A DNA stretch of 64,000 nucleotides, from contig NC_060026.1 in the NCBI RefSeq assembly GCF_021134715.1, positions 13,445,001 through 13,509,000 on the forward strand, read 5' to 3'. How positions within the stretch are numbered: the first letter of the stretch is position 1; every line of letters begins with the position of its first letter. Under the pieces are notes generated by a model that saw only the letters and a list, made by a program, of their open reading frames with translations, was not told where the DNA came from and searched no databases. The DNA comes from Daphnia pulex. Taxonomy: Eukaryota > Arthropoda > Branchiopoda > Diplostraca > Daphniidae. The position numbers and the translations under genes were made by a program. Shown piece after piece: positions 22,797-35,300 of the stretch.

Positions 22797-25071
22797 AGAG
22801 CAGGGATCCTTTTCAATTCCTTTTGCTGTTTTAAATTTTAAACATTTGTTGTTTACAACACTACGATGGCTTAGATTGTTTTCAGCAGTTTCAGTTACTT
22901 TAACTATACACTATTCTTGTTTGTTTGCAATACTGAAAAAAATTATCGAAGAATTCTTCGTCAACGTAAATTTTGTTATGCCAAAAAACAGTGCAGGAAG
23001 AATTCATCCCGTTAACGCTATTTCGTGTGCCCTGACACGCAGGATACGACTTACTTGTAATCTAAAATTGAGCGAAGATGGTAGACAAGAGTAGCAACGC
23101 AGAAGCTGCTCTCCTCTGGAAGGCGTTAAGCGAAGATGAAATCAAAGTAAATTGCAGTTGGTTCCGTGTCCTCCACTTCCAAATCAGTCGCTCTTTTCAG
23201 AGCCTTGACGAATTTGTTAAATTGGTCCAACCATCACAGTCTGAAGTTCCTTTGATGGATTTAATCGTTATAATTTAAAAAAAAAATTGATTGTTATTGG
23301 CACCATGTTGTTGGCTGAGACACTGAAGTTTGATTGTTATTGGCACCATGTTGTTGGCTGAGACACTGACGATGACATCTTGTGGCCAGGTTTGTCTTCA
23401 GTTGTTGGGCGTAGGCTAGCCCTTTAAGGCCCCCTACCTTCTTGGTTCATTGTCAGTTGAATCATGAGGTTCTGAGAGAAAGAGTCGCCATTTTTAGACC
23501 CTTTTTATTTTTTTGAGGTTTTGAATTTTGATGTTGGCTATTAGCTGGATTGCCACTTGTGAGGCATTTCTTAGAATGTGGCCAGCATGTGGTGGGTCTT
23601 AGTTGGTTCGGGTTGGCGGTTCGTGAGCTTGCTATTATTCTTGATATAATTGATTCGATTAAATCCTATTGCATGTACAGTGAAAGTGGCCTGAAAGTGT
23701 TTAAATTTCATTTTTTAATTGTAGACGAATTTTGATGCTGAAAGACTTGGAAACCATGCTGTCGACCACGTTGAGAAGCTGAGTAACATTCTGCTTTTAC
23801 AATGGTAAAATTAACAATTAAACTGATTGAAATACATGTGGATCATAACATTTGTAATGTTTGATTGCAGGCACCTCTTAATAAAAGGAACTTGAGCCAT
23901 CCAATCTAGGACTTCCATCAAATCGTGCAGGCTGCTTGGAAGTCGCTTTTACCTTTGTCGTGAACATCATGAACACATACACTATTTGAAGGTGACAATC
24001 TAATCCAGTTATAGATTTTACAATTAAAATGTGATTAAGCTTTGCAAACATTGGTTAGTTTTAATATTTGGGGATTTTGTCAAGTCAACAGCTATTTCCT
24101 TCAGGGTTGTGTTCTGTTATGGATTATTTAAAGGGGAGTTTGTTGCATTCAAGAAAGGCAGATTCTGAAAGAAGTTTGGTTTATTTGTTCTACTGTAGAG
24201 TATCCTTTAAAGTTTAAATGGATTTGTATTTAAATGTTAAATGAGTCATCTAGTTTCATGTAAATTTGTGAATTTAAGTTTCAACAATAGGTATAAGATA
24301 ATGTTGCCAAATAATATTTAGGTTGAATATTTGAAGTGATGTGTAGCATATATTCTTTTACATTTCATATAGCATTTCCAATGATGCTGAAGATTAATTT
24401 TACTTTGGTTATAGGTTCATGTTTACGTAGCAGACTAGCAGTGGTGTTGCTGTCCAATGTGGCGTGTTGTTGCAGCCTATGGTGGTGAAAGATATCTGCA
24501 TCAAGTTGCTGTTCCTTGTGCATCCAAGGTGCTGCTTTTGTGCTACAGAAGTGACATCTAATATTGTGTTTAATTGCTATTCGTGTCTTCGCAGTTTACC
24601 TTTATATATTGAGAAGGAACAAAAAAATAGTAATACGGGGAGGTTTATGTCAAACAAATAATAAACATGTCCAGGATGGGGGAATGAGGAGGAAGTTGGG
24701 GTGGGGTATTTGGTTATGATTTACTAAAAGAAGTGAGGTATATTTTTAATGAATATGCAGTACTTGGTGATAAAATCTGTTGTTAACCTATACCTTCCTG
24801 TCAACCTATACTTTCCACTTACACATCCACTCCTCAAACTCCATAAGCACCAACATCAAATCCCACATCCACTCACATCTATTCCTAAAACTCCACCATC
24901 TCCAACATCAAACTTACACAAACTTACACAATTGTTGTATATTTAATCATATTTATATTTAAATAAATAAATTGTCATTGTATATAATTTGTATAACCTA
25001 TATTTATTTTGGAACACATGCAAAATAAACAATTCAATAAACAGAGCGTCCGGTTCAAAACAATTTTTTTT
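22797..25071. other. AT-rich region without a secure gene
   Basis: Contains an ATG frame at 23078 (MVDKSSNAEAALLWKALSED...) that meets a donor GTAAAT after about 23 codons, a short tandem repeat (23288-23372), and a pyrimidine/CA-rich low-complexity stretch at 24780-24950. No coherent exon chain. Confidence 0.4.
23288..23372 (+). repeat. 43-bp tandem repeat, two units
   Basis: TGATTGTTATTGGCACCATG and the rest of the 43-base unit (through GGCTGAGACACTGA) occur twice head to tail with essentially no differences. Confidence 0.85.
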
Positions 25072-25587
25072 TGTGCGAGGCTTTTTAGAAAGCAATCCGC
25101 CACCCAATTTGACAAAAAATGATAGTTTGTTTTCACGGAAATTGCGTCAGACAGTTAAAAAATTTCTAGTTCAAAAATCTCATGCAGAAATTAGCATCTA
25201 GTCTACTGGTGCAAATTCCGATTCTTTAAGCTTGATTAATTTAGGTGATGTGTTAAAAGCTATTGTGGGTAGCTTAAACTAATCCACTTTTTCTGAATAT
25301 TTTGGTTTTAGATCACTTTGTTGTTTTTTGATTTTCTTGTGATCTCTCTTCAAAATATTCTGAAAAAGCGAATTTGTTCAATTTTTTAGCTACCAACAAT
25401 AGCTTTTAACACATCACCTAAATTAATCAAGCTTAAAGAATCGCAATTTGCACCAGTAGACTAGATGCTAATTTCTACATGAGATTGTTGAACTAGCAAT
25501 TTTTCAACCGTCTGACGCAATTTCCGTGAAAACAAACTATCACTTTTTGTCAAATTGGGTGGCGGATTGCTTGCTAAAACTCGCACA
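25072..25587. mobile_element. second foldback element, about 516 bp
   Basis: Inverted arms of about 245 bp start TGTGCGAG, run through AAGCAATCCGCCACCCAATT, and meet at a loop near 25318-25340. The arms differ at scattered sites and small indels, so it is older than a fresh insertion. No coding capacity and no clear target duplication were found. Its arms do not match those of the first foldback. Confidence 0.75.
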
Positions 25588-25685
25588 TGCAGTGTCGGCG
25601 TAGATCCAGGGAGATTACCTGGAAATGGAAGAGGAGAGAAGAGTGCGAGGCAAGTTTTACTGGGGAGCGATTAGTCACTACTAGG

Positions 25686-25750
25686 CTTCCGGGTTAGACT
25701 CATGACCCTCGGATCATGCGCCTTCCAAGTCCCCGTTCGACCAGAGCCCT
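25686..25750 (+). repeat. degenerate tRNA-Gly-like (SINE?) fragment
   Basis: CGCCTTCCAAG resembles the anticodon arm of tRNA-Gly(UCC), and CCCCGTTCGACC resembles a T-arm/B-box. The acceptor and D arms do not pair convincingly, so it is not a working tRNA. A tRNA-derived SINE scrap is possible. Confidence 0.25.
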
Positions 25751-26388
25751 CCCCTCCTCCTGGTTTCACAGCGGGTGAGTGACCACCGGCGGGCGTTGGT
25801 TAGTGGTTAGTTAGGGAAACGGGGCCACAGAAAAGAAGGGAGCCCAGAAATGCACTTGTCATTTCATCTAAATACACAATTTATCAGTCTTGGATTATAG
25901 CATTCTCTTGTCAGTTTTCAGTTTCACCAAAGGAGTCCATGATCAGTAGCGAAGGATTAGTGGATTACCCTGTAAACAGAATGAACATTTATTTGGATGA
26001 CAATAATTTTCAATAAGATTCTAGTGACAAAAAGCAATACCTCAAATCAAGAAGTAAGTTGTAAGTAAGTAAAAATGGAAATCAAAGGGTAGCAACCAAC
26101 GGGTTTTAGTAAACAAGGGACCATGTTGACCGTATAGTCCTTGTCCTTTTTCTTGAAAGAACATCCAGAAACTTCTCATAAATGTAGACAGAAACTCTCG
26201 GATCTGAAAAGAGAACAAGGTTTACTTGTTATTTTTATTTAAAAATTTCCGGAAGTACACCGGAAGTAAGCGCTAGCGCATTAACCATTGAGTTGTCGTC
26301 AATTTCAACCAAATATTCGTAATCTCCATGAAATTTGGGGTCGATTTGGTGTGAATCAAACGAAATCCAAAATTTGACCAAAATCGAA

Positions 26389-26418
26389 AATTTTCCTGAA
26401 CTATAGTTCAGGAAAATT
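26389..26418. repeat. perfect 30-bp palindrome
   Basis: AATTTTCCTGAACTA is followed immediately by its exact reverse complement, with no loop. It sits inside a patch carrying several CCGGAAGTA words in both orientations. Confidence 0.85.
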
Positions 26419-28494
26419 CTCGAAACCGGAAGTACGCGTACGTACAAATAAAAACATGAACACTACTACAAATTTGACGAGGATCACGAATATGTGGTTT
26501 TTTTGTGTGTAAAATTCATATTTACGGAACTACTGACTGAAATGAGAAAACCGGAAGTAGAAAAAAAAGCAAATATCGAAAATTTAACAAGTGAGCTTTG
26601 TTGGTGGAATAGTAATCGTAAGTTTTCACTAAAAAATGTCCACACAATAGCTGCCGATGAATGCTTAAAGAGATTTGCACAGTAACTGAACTGACTGTTT
26701 TGACAGCTAAAAATTATCGAAAAGATGATCCTGATTTTTTAATTATTACACAGACGCAGAGTTTAACGCAAATAAATTATTTGTAAATAATCTACGAAAG
26801 TAAGTGAATTGTTGGTTACCTTGGCATAATCCCGTGGTGAGTGACTGCAGTTGTGTCACGGACGGACCAAATTCCAAAAACATCGCAAATGTGAGCTTCA
26901 TAATCCGCCGGCTTCGATAGCGGCCTCTACTGCATTCCTGTCTTCTCTACTACATTGACGCATTCCTGGTAGCTACCACCTGGTGATAATAAAAGTTTAA
27001 ATGTTAATTCTTACTTCAAAAAGATGTCGTACAAAGATTATCAACAAGAAATATGTCCAATGAAAAGGTAGTGCTTAACTGCTTATTGTGGTTATGTTGT
27101 TCAAATGAGTAGAAAAGTTGATGATGTTTTGTCACCCAACACTTTGAGTCACACATTAACAGAAAACTATCCTTTCCAACCTTTTCCCTCAAGTGCTCTG
27201 TGTTTGTTTACCTTTTTTACTGAACCATCTCTGAACCGTTTTCAAATAAACCCTTGTGGCTTTTGTCTGTATTCAGGTTCTTGCAATTGAGTCCTTGATT
27301 GTAAGGTACATTAGAGAGCCCAAGCCCAATAAACATTCCAATTCTTGGAGATCTTTAACACTGACAAAGCTGATTCTGGAAGCTTCTATACAGTGGAATC
27401 GTGGATTAAGATTGTCAATGCAAGTTCTCAAACGCCATTCATGTTACCCTCCTCTGTTCATCAGAGCATCCTACTGATGCCAGTTTACAGTTTAACTGGA
27501 TAATCAGGAAGCATGATGTTAAGACAGTGAAATTCTTACGAGCACATCCTAGTACCCACATACTCAAAAACAATTTGCTCCAGAACTACACCAGCAACAT
27601 TTGAAAAAGAATAACAAACATTTCACTAAATAACTTACACAATGAATTGAAAGGATTGCTTCCTAGCTCTGAAGACTAGGCTACTAATGGTCATACGTAT
27701 CACCAATGATCAAGGCGTACCACTTGTTGATTGTTCACACCAGAAAGTCACATTTTGCTTGAACACAAATTCCATGCACCTATCTTGTCTAGTAGATGGT
27801 GTCACACTTGTCACTTTTCTATTTCAATCAATTCTCACTCCACTGTTATAAATCCTGGAAATCAACGTTTATCTGTCTTGTGTCATTTTTCGGAATCATG
27901 GCCTGGAAATCAACCCTTTATTATCCGAACCGACTAGCAACTAAAAAAGCCATGTATGGAGATTGTCATGCCTATGCAGAGTTGCCGAGTTGCAGCTTCA
28001 TGTTCAGGCGATGCAAAAATCGATAAAAAACAAACAAAAACAAAACAAAACAAAACAATTTGATTTCAAATAATGTAGACACAAGAAAAAGAAATGTGTC
28101 GTATAATTCAGACAGCCAAAGCCATTGATGTATTCGCTACTTGTCAATTGGTTACAGGAGAATACATCCGTCACAAGAAAATGAAGTTCGTCCAATGGAG
28201 GCAAACAACATTGAATGGGGATAAAATTGTGGTTCGGTCTTATCAACATACCAATTATATACAGTGAGGATAAACTACGCTATGTCAGAAAAAGTAAACA
28301 TGTTAGCTAATGCCAAAATAAAATCAATAAAACCTCATATGAATAAATTCGTTCTCAGTGCGGGTTAGTTTAAGTATATACAGTGCTAATGACCACAGAC
28401 ATCTTGCGGTGGCAAATACGTGATTGTGATTGAAGGAATAAATATTTAAAAAAAAATTTCATCGTTAAAAATTCTAGTCTAAACGAACATGTTT

Positions 28495-31400
28495 TTAACT
28501 CGAATATTTGCGCAACCGTAAAACAACGGAGGCAACAATTAAAAAACCAAAAATCCACGCAACAGTGGTTAAAATTCCAAAATAAACTTCAGGTCGTTCT
28601 AGACCCCAACCTCGTAATAAAACATTTCTTAATGATACCGTTGCATAAGTCGTTGGAAGTGAGCAGGCGACATATTGGAGAAACACCGGCATTGATTCGA
28701 TGGGCCACGTCTGTCCGCTCAAAAATAATCTAGGGAGAAAATAGGATTGCGCAACGTAAAGAACGCCACTTGTGGTATCGCAAATTGAGGCTATCATCAT
28801 ACCTGAAACAAATTCAAAAAATTAAACAAATAAAATTTAATCGAAATGTAAAGAATAAATCCCTCGTTCATTACCAAAACACATTCCAGAAAATCCTTCG
28901 AGAAACATTATGAATATCACCAAGGTTACGCTGCCCAGACAAGGAATGTTGCAAAGCAACAGGAATACGTAAAGTAATAATGATTGGATAATCATAGTAA
29001 TGGATTCTTTGGCTAAATAACTGATAAAAACTTCATTCATCTTTACGCCTGAAAATTGATGTAATTAAATTAAAAGCAAATTCAAGTTTCTAATTTGACG
29101 GTACCAGCGACTAAACTGCGTTCAACAAGACCGAGCATTCTTTCACGGACAAAGGAATCGGATCCTAAAATTAGAGCCGAGCCGAAGACAGTACTTCAAA
29201 AACAAGTAAAAAGTTAAGTATGCAGAAAAATTAGTAGAACTTGTATGAACATATTTTACGATAAAATAACACCGGGAGCCATAAATTCAGTGGATTTTGT
29301 GTCTTTGAGACCGTCGACTGGAACGACGAACTAAAAAAACAAAACAGAAATTAAATTACCCGCAAGTTATAAGATCACTCTTAATTCGAGATCCGTTTTT
29401 AATCAAATCAACCACAATTTATTGGATCATTCTAAACAAAATGTTATAAAGGTTACCTCAATAGCCAATGAACTGGCTTCTGGATTGTATCCGCACGCAC
29501 CCATAAATTCTTTGAGGAAATTACGATAAGCTTCCCCAAGCCATTTTTTAACAAACGCATCAATCATTTGATCTTTGTCAAAAAAAAAGGCAAACTATCA
29601 CGTTGAATAATTGAGAAATAAAATTTTTATATTCTTTCTACTCACTGGAAGAATCCATGGTGATGTTTATTTGCCTCCCGATTATGTTTTCTTTACTTGT
29701 CGAATCCTCCCGCATCTCAAATTCTTCGGTGAAATTTTGACCAAAGTGAATGACGCCCCAAACTTGACCATTCCTTCCAGCTTCCAGAGCATCCGATAAA
29801 TTTTCATAAGGAACCTGATGCATTAAAAAACAAATAAAATTTCCGCCATGCAATCGATAATAAATCTCAAAAGAAATGAGTCAACCTGGATGATGTTGTT
29901 CTTGATGTTTCGAAGATAGCGACAACTGAGCATAAAATACGAGCAATCCGTTGCATTGTTGCATAGACGACCTTGGTTCGCATCGATTTCTTCATTAACG
30001 ATGGCCATTTTGAGGCCAGTCATGTCTTGTCCGATGCACAAGTTAAAGATGAAAGTTTGGATGGCAGGCACGAAGAAAGTCGCTATAAATAGTCTTCATC
30101 GTAAAAAATATTTAACTTATTGATTCAGTCAAATACTAAAAAAGAAACTCACAATGTAAAACGAATGGACACCAAGTAATTCTTCCGAACAAGGACGCCA
30201 ACACGATAGGGGGATGGCAGGGCCTTTTTGAATATTTCCCATTTTTCTTCCAATAATGCACTTCCGGATGTAGTATGTAGTATGGGTGCACAAGGGCTTG
30301 TTTGCCTGTTCTGGGGTCACAAAATAAATTAAAAATTAAGTGCATTAAAGATCATTAATTATTTCCTACTGTAGGAGAAGAGCAACCAGTCGGTGGCAAA
30401 GCAATTCCATTTATGTCCCACTGACGGTCCAAATTCGTTACGGAAACTCTATCGATTTCTGGCAGAGTTTGCGCTACGCCGGTGTTGGGGTCTGACTCAC
30501 TGGAACCCAGAATCGTGCTGGCCATATTTGCTTCAATCTCTGCAGATTCGACTTCTGGATTTTTAGAATTTTCCTTCCTGCAGAGTTGAAGGAAAACATC
30601 CTCCAATGTTGAGAGTCCATAATTCCTTAACAGATTACCGGGCGAATCTTCGACTAATAAACGACCGCAACGCATCAATCCAATCTAAAAATCCAACAGC
30701 ATTTATATTACGTGTAATGGTAAGATTTAAATGTAATTTTTCATACCGTGTTGGCCTGTCTTGCTTCTTCGATGTAGTGAGTCGTGACGATCACCGTTTT
30801 GCCATGGTCGACACTTTGGCGGACAAGATGATTCCAAATGCTGCGCATTGTCAAATAAGAAAATTTGAATGATTTAGAATAACAATGGCAAATTGAACAA
30901 AATTACCTGCGCCTTAGTACAGGATCAACGCCAACTGTCGGTTCGTCCAAGATGAGCAAATCAGGATCGTGAAACAAAGCGACGGCGAACGAGACGCGTC
31001 GCTGCTGTCCGCCACTCAGCGTCTTGACGTAACGATCACACGGGGGTAGATCCAATAAATTGGACAGAAACTTCCATTGCGATTTCACAAAAGCCGCCTT
31101 CAATTTATAAAGGCGACCAAAGTATGTAAGTGTCTCCTTGATGGTAAAATAGTCGTACAGTGCCAATTCTTGTGGCATGTAGCCAACCTGCGGTCCGGGA
31201 ACTCCGCTTTTCGGCGATCCCGGTTCGTGTCCCAACACCTGAATCTCCCCGCTGTTTAAGGAGCGTAAAGCGACGAGACAATATAACAATGTCGTTTTTC
31301 CACAGCCGCTGGGTCCTAGCAATCCGTATCTTTGAAAAATGATAAAACAGATAGTTTAGTTTATCCTTCGGTATAATTTCCCGGAATTAAAAATCCAATC

Positions 31401-31717
31401 TATCCATATCTTTTTAAAACACAATTATAACTTATGTAGTTTTATTTACCCTGCCGTACGGAATCTTATTCTTACAATTTTCCTGAATTAATAATAAAAT
31501 TAAGACGGAATAGCGTTTCCTACATTGATCCTCGTTTAACAGACAAGTTCAATCCTTGCAGAACTGCACATTTTTTACTTCCAGATCCGAATGTCTTGGT
31601 CGCGTTGCGGACGAGAACACCGTAAACACGAGAATCACTTGGGCAGTTGTTTTCGTTAGCAATTCGGTGAGAAGGGGAGAGCACATCAACCGATACTTCA
31701 ATGACATCTTCCGTCAT
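28495..31717 (-). CDS. ABCH: ABCH-type ABC half-transporter, copy 1
   Basis: Twelve exons (minus): 31524-31717, 30907-31329, 30747-30840, 30370-30684, 30153-30310, 29886-30093, 29646-29814, 29457-29572, 29260-29330, 29105-29193, 28875-29048 and 28495-28802; 772 residues. The amino half is a nucleotide-binding domain: Walker A GPSGCGKT at 70-77, LSGGQ at 169-173, Walker B LILDEP at 190-195, H-loop histidine at 227. The carboxy half is an ABC-2-type membrane domain (LLFIATFFVPAIQTF, then a long extracellular loop with NFTEEF and CNNATDCSYF, then four or five hydrophobic helices ending LRLRKYSS). This order, one domain of each, fits the arthropod ABCH subfamily; ABCG is the alternative. Works as a dimer in the plasma membrane; substrates could be lipids or xenobiotics. 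The start is the ATG at 31717; the frame continues upstream but has no ATG there. Confidence 0.9.
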
Positions 31718-33699
31718 TTTAGTTGACGATTTTTGAATGGATACGGGAAAACAACAGAAGGATGAAATATGGGAACAACACTTGATCAATAGCTAGACCC
31801 AATTGAATATTATTTTCCCATAGCAGTTTGAATACGGAAACGAAAATGGGCGTCATTGTTTCACTTCTTCGTTGAACTAACCGGTTTTTGAACATTTTCC
31901 TTTTCGCCTTTTGCCTATCTTTATTTACTACTAGGAGAAAGTCGTGAAAGTGAACGATGCCTAAATAAAAACACCTGAATCTCCCCCAGAATTGTGACCG
32001 ATCTTTTTTTTTTTGACCTCGATTCCGGTCCGGAAATTATCCAACAACGTCTTCTGTCATTGTTTCTGAGAATTATATTCTTGGGAACACCTAACACAAT
32101 CCCGCAAATTAATAAACCAAGAACGCGAAACGATTCAAAAAATAATTATTAGTAACCCCACGAAAAACTGCATAAAAAAGAAAAATCCGTAACAAATCCA
32201 CAAAATGTTTATGCTCATCTTCAAGAAAGTAGCTGATTGGTAAAAATGAGAATAAAGCAAAATCTATCATATAGATTTTCTTTTAATATTTCTGTTCAAA
32301 ATTGGCCTACAAAAGCGGAAAACTTTCTAGCTATTATTTTTTTTTTTTCCAAGTCCAACCAGCCGGATCTCTGTAATGTGATCTATTTCTAAAATTGAAA
32401 AACTTCAATTAATCTCGCCGGTTATCAATCAAACAAATTATTTATCTAGTTTAAGCCCTGAGATGATTTTGTTGCACGAGTGAAAGTAAAGGCTCCCAAG
32501 TCAGTTACAAATCAAACAATCTTTTACCCAAAGGAAAAGCTGTTGACTTTTATACCCAAGCCAAAAGTCACTGACCGTCATTGGCGACTTATGACACACG
32601 CAACGAGTCTATAGCAAAAATACAACTTGTTAACTATGTCTTATACTTATCTTACTTTGTAACGGCCCAATTAACAGCAATTGCTGCGGTACAATCAGCG
32701 TTTTTCCAGGACTGTGTTGAAGATATGATAAGGGTTGGGCTTTTCACCTAAAAGAAAAATATCATCTCAATATAATGTCACCTTTTCAGACTAGATGATA
32801 AAACAAAAACAAAAATTCACAGAAAACATGCCCAGATTATGGAGATGATCACGAAAACGTGTAGACAATTAAGCAGACACGTGATTTAGAAAAATTAAAC
32901 AGGCAATATTATACCCACAATGAAATTTCTGACGTGTTATAATAGCTCACGATTTCACGATATGACTTGTAACTTTCTCTGCCTGTCGCGTTCTTACTAG
33001 CTCTGAGCGTGGCTCTAAGACGTTTCAAAGAGATCTTTCATATTTGCTTTCACTGCATTGCAATGTGAAAATAATAAAAGAGGCAAACGAGCAGGTCGTT
33101 GATCGCTGGATTTTTTGTTACTTCCGCAATTTCAATTCTTGTACTACGAGATTTCGTTAACATCACCAGCAATTGTTCCCTCAGTTTCTAAATAAAATGC
33201 ACATTTTTTAAATACGACTTGAGCACTAGAGTCTCATCATCATCCACGTTTTTTTTACAGCGTCTTTTCTACATTCCCATGCCAGAATCACGATCATCAG
33301 TTTTAGCACGATTAAATAAATTAAAAAAATTAATTGTTTTTCCCCGAGAACCAATCAAACATTTTGGCGCACGTCTAGCTAAATTTACGCCTTTGCTTCT
33401 TTAGAAGGTTGATATGATAATAACAAACAATAATAATTTTAAAAATCCCTCGTAGACCCAAATTAAAAAAAAAAAAACTTTGGATCAGCGTAATAACTAG
33501 GCCAAAGACTTCATTCCTACAGAGAAATCCACATGGAATATCAAAAGCGGGACCAAAAAACCACTTCCGTTGACAAAATACCGTGAACGTGACCGAAAAT
33601 AATTTCAGTCGCCTGAAGACCTGACCTCCCCTGTGAAACCGTATTTAGACTTATCATTATCGACGCACTTACCAGCAATTGGACGTAGATCGCGCTGAT
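31718..33699. other. upstream region of ABCH copy 1
   Basis: The first 240 bases are duplicated before copy 2 and may hold the promoter. The rest is AT-rich with no recognised gene; a plus-strand frame after an acceptor at about 33257 (ends 33404) has no partner exons. Confidence 0.4.
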
Positions 33700-34335
33700 C
33701 GCCATTTTTCCATAGCCGATACTTTGACGTGTAGGCCAACAAAATGACTCCAAATGCTGTAAATAGAAAATACATAATTAGATATCCATGGCACACAATA
33801 ACGTGAAAGAATAATTCTTTTTCGTCACAAACGAAACCCACAAGAGCAAAGCACTAGACCAATTTAAAAAAAAATAAGTGACCTGAACGGCGAAGAAGAG
33901 AGTTAACTGTTTCAACTGATTCGCTTTTATAATGCACTGATGAAGAGACTAAACAAAAATAAAACATTTGCGTACCCTCTCCTACATGAAATACTTTCCA
34001 ATAATCCTTGCACTAAGGACAGGTTCGCAAAACATTTTACCTCACCTAGCCTTATTGATTCGTTTTCGAAAAGGATCGGTAACATAAACTTAAAGAAAAG
34101 AAAATGAAACTTTGATCAAATCAGAAACCTTGATAAATAATCAACGCCAATTGTTGGCTTGTCCAAGATGAGCAGTCAGCGGGTCAGGCCATACCGTTCC
34201 GTCGTTATCTCATCATCGGTGCAGATCGCAGAATAAATAATCTAGAAAAACAAAACAAAAAAAAATTATTTTTAGCTGGCCGAAGCAAAACCTTATTACT
34301 TATCGCTTTAGTTTCTAGGAATCCTTATCTATAAA
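33700..34335 (-). pseudogene. decayed third ABCH copy (nucleotide-binding exons)
   Basis: Three scraps lie in the right order for a minus-strand ABCH gene. About 33715-33765 resembles the start of exon 3 (GACTCCAAATGCTG, GATACTTTGACG). About 34139-34190 resembles the end of exon 2 (ATCAACGCCAATTGTTGG, CTTGTCCAAGATGAGCA). About 34312-34335 resembles the exon 2 acceptor (CTAGGAATCCTTATCTATA). Most of the exon 2 interior is gone and no membrane exons are visible. A host gene relic from an earlier tandem array. Confidence 0.55.
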
Positions 34336-35300
34336 ATAATCAGTAGGAAATTATTCGAAATCAACATAGGGCAAATTAACATTTTTTTTAAGATTTAAAA
34401 ATGTGTAGGTTATAATTACAGGGTAAATAGTCAAACTAACTAAGTTCCAATTTTTGTCACTATTTAAAACTAATTGGATGAAACTCTTCATCTTTGAATG
34501 CTACATTAATAAAAAAAAATCACGAATGATCATAAATGAAAGGAATAATTAACTCAAGTGGTTTGCAGTTCCAAGTAAAAATGTACAAAACGTGATTTGT
34601 TGCATGGCTTTTACTCTGATAGTCAAGAGGATATGATGTTCAAATCCTTGCCAACTCCCGGGGCAAAATTGGTAGACAAAAGCACTTGGTGTATCCCTTT
34701 GCCAGTGACCGTTTTCTATTCCCTACCACGAAGCTGTCCTTGTGGCAATCTCCTATGGCGATATCCAAGTGTAAAAGAAAGGACATTCATCGCCCAAACA
34801 GGTTCATAACACCATCACGCATATTGGAATTATTCCCTATTGATACTTACTTTCTTCTTTTCACTCTTTCTCGCTGATTTTTATCTTATTCTGGGAAGTT
34901 CAATTTCATTAAATTGCGGTAAAATATTAAAGCATATACAAATTAGAATCGTAGGGAATAGACTGGTAGGATGTTTCGTTTCAAGGATTTCTGGTTCAAG
35001 AACAGGTTTTACCGTTGTCCTATTTTTCGTATAGATTTTACAAAAACAGAAAAAGTTGTTTGGTTAGATAAAATTAATTCATTAAAAGGGTACTAACTTT
35101 TTACCAGCTAACAACAAACTGCGCTTTATCAGACAAAGTAAACGTTATCTACAAATTAAATCATTAAAATCTCAATGAATAAATTCGTTCTCAGTGCGGA
35201 TTAGATTAAATGTATACAGTGCTAATAACAGCAATATAGCGGTGGCAAATACGTGATTGTGCCTGAACAAATAAATATACCCAAACTGTAATACATGTTA
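34336..35300. other. spacer before ABCH copy 2 3' end
   Basis: No gene recognised. Plus-strand frames at 34597-34809 and 34686-34877 overlap in different frames without domain signal. From about 35115 the sequence matches the 3' flank of copy 1. Confidence 0.4.

Larger units (their letters stand above)
25588..28494. other. intergenic region with small sequence oddities
   Basis: Holds a degenerate tRNA-like block (25686-25750), a region with several CCGGAAGTA motifs around a perfect palindrome (26240-26560), and unsupported open frames. The shared 3' flank of the ABCH duplication begins near 28270. Confidence 0.45.

Noticed and set aside
24749-24962. His/Pro- and His/Ser-rich frames
   Set aside because: Produced by a CA/CT-rich low-complexity stretch.
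26235-26447. Minus-strand 70-codon frame
   Set aside because: It runs through the perfect palindrome and CCGGAAGTA patch, so it is a by-product of the repeat.
31715-31789. Longer amino end for ABCH copy 1 starting at 31789 (and 38477 for copy 2)
   Set aside because: Those codons are TTG; the first ATG is at 31717 and 38465, in the same relative place in both copies.
33257-33404. Plus-strand exon-like frame after ACAG
   Set aside because: No upstream exons or family resemblance found.
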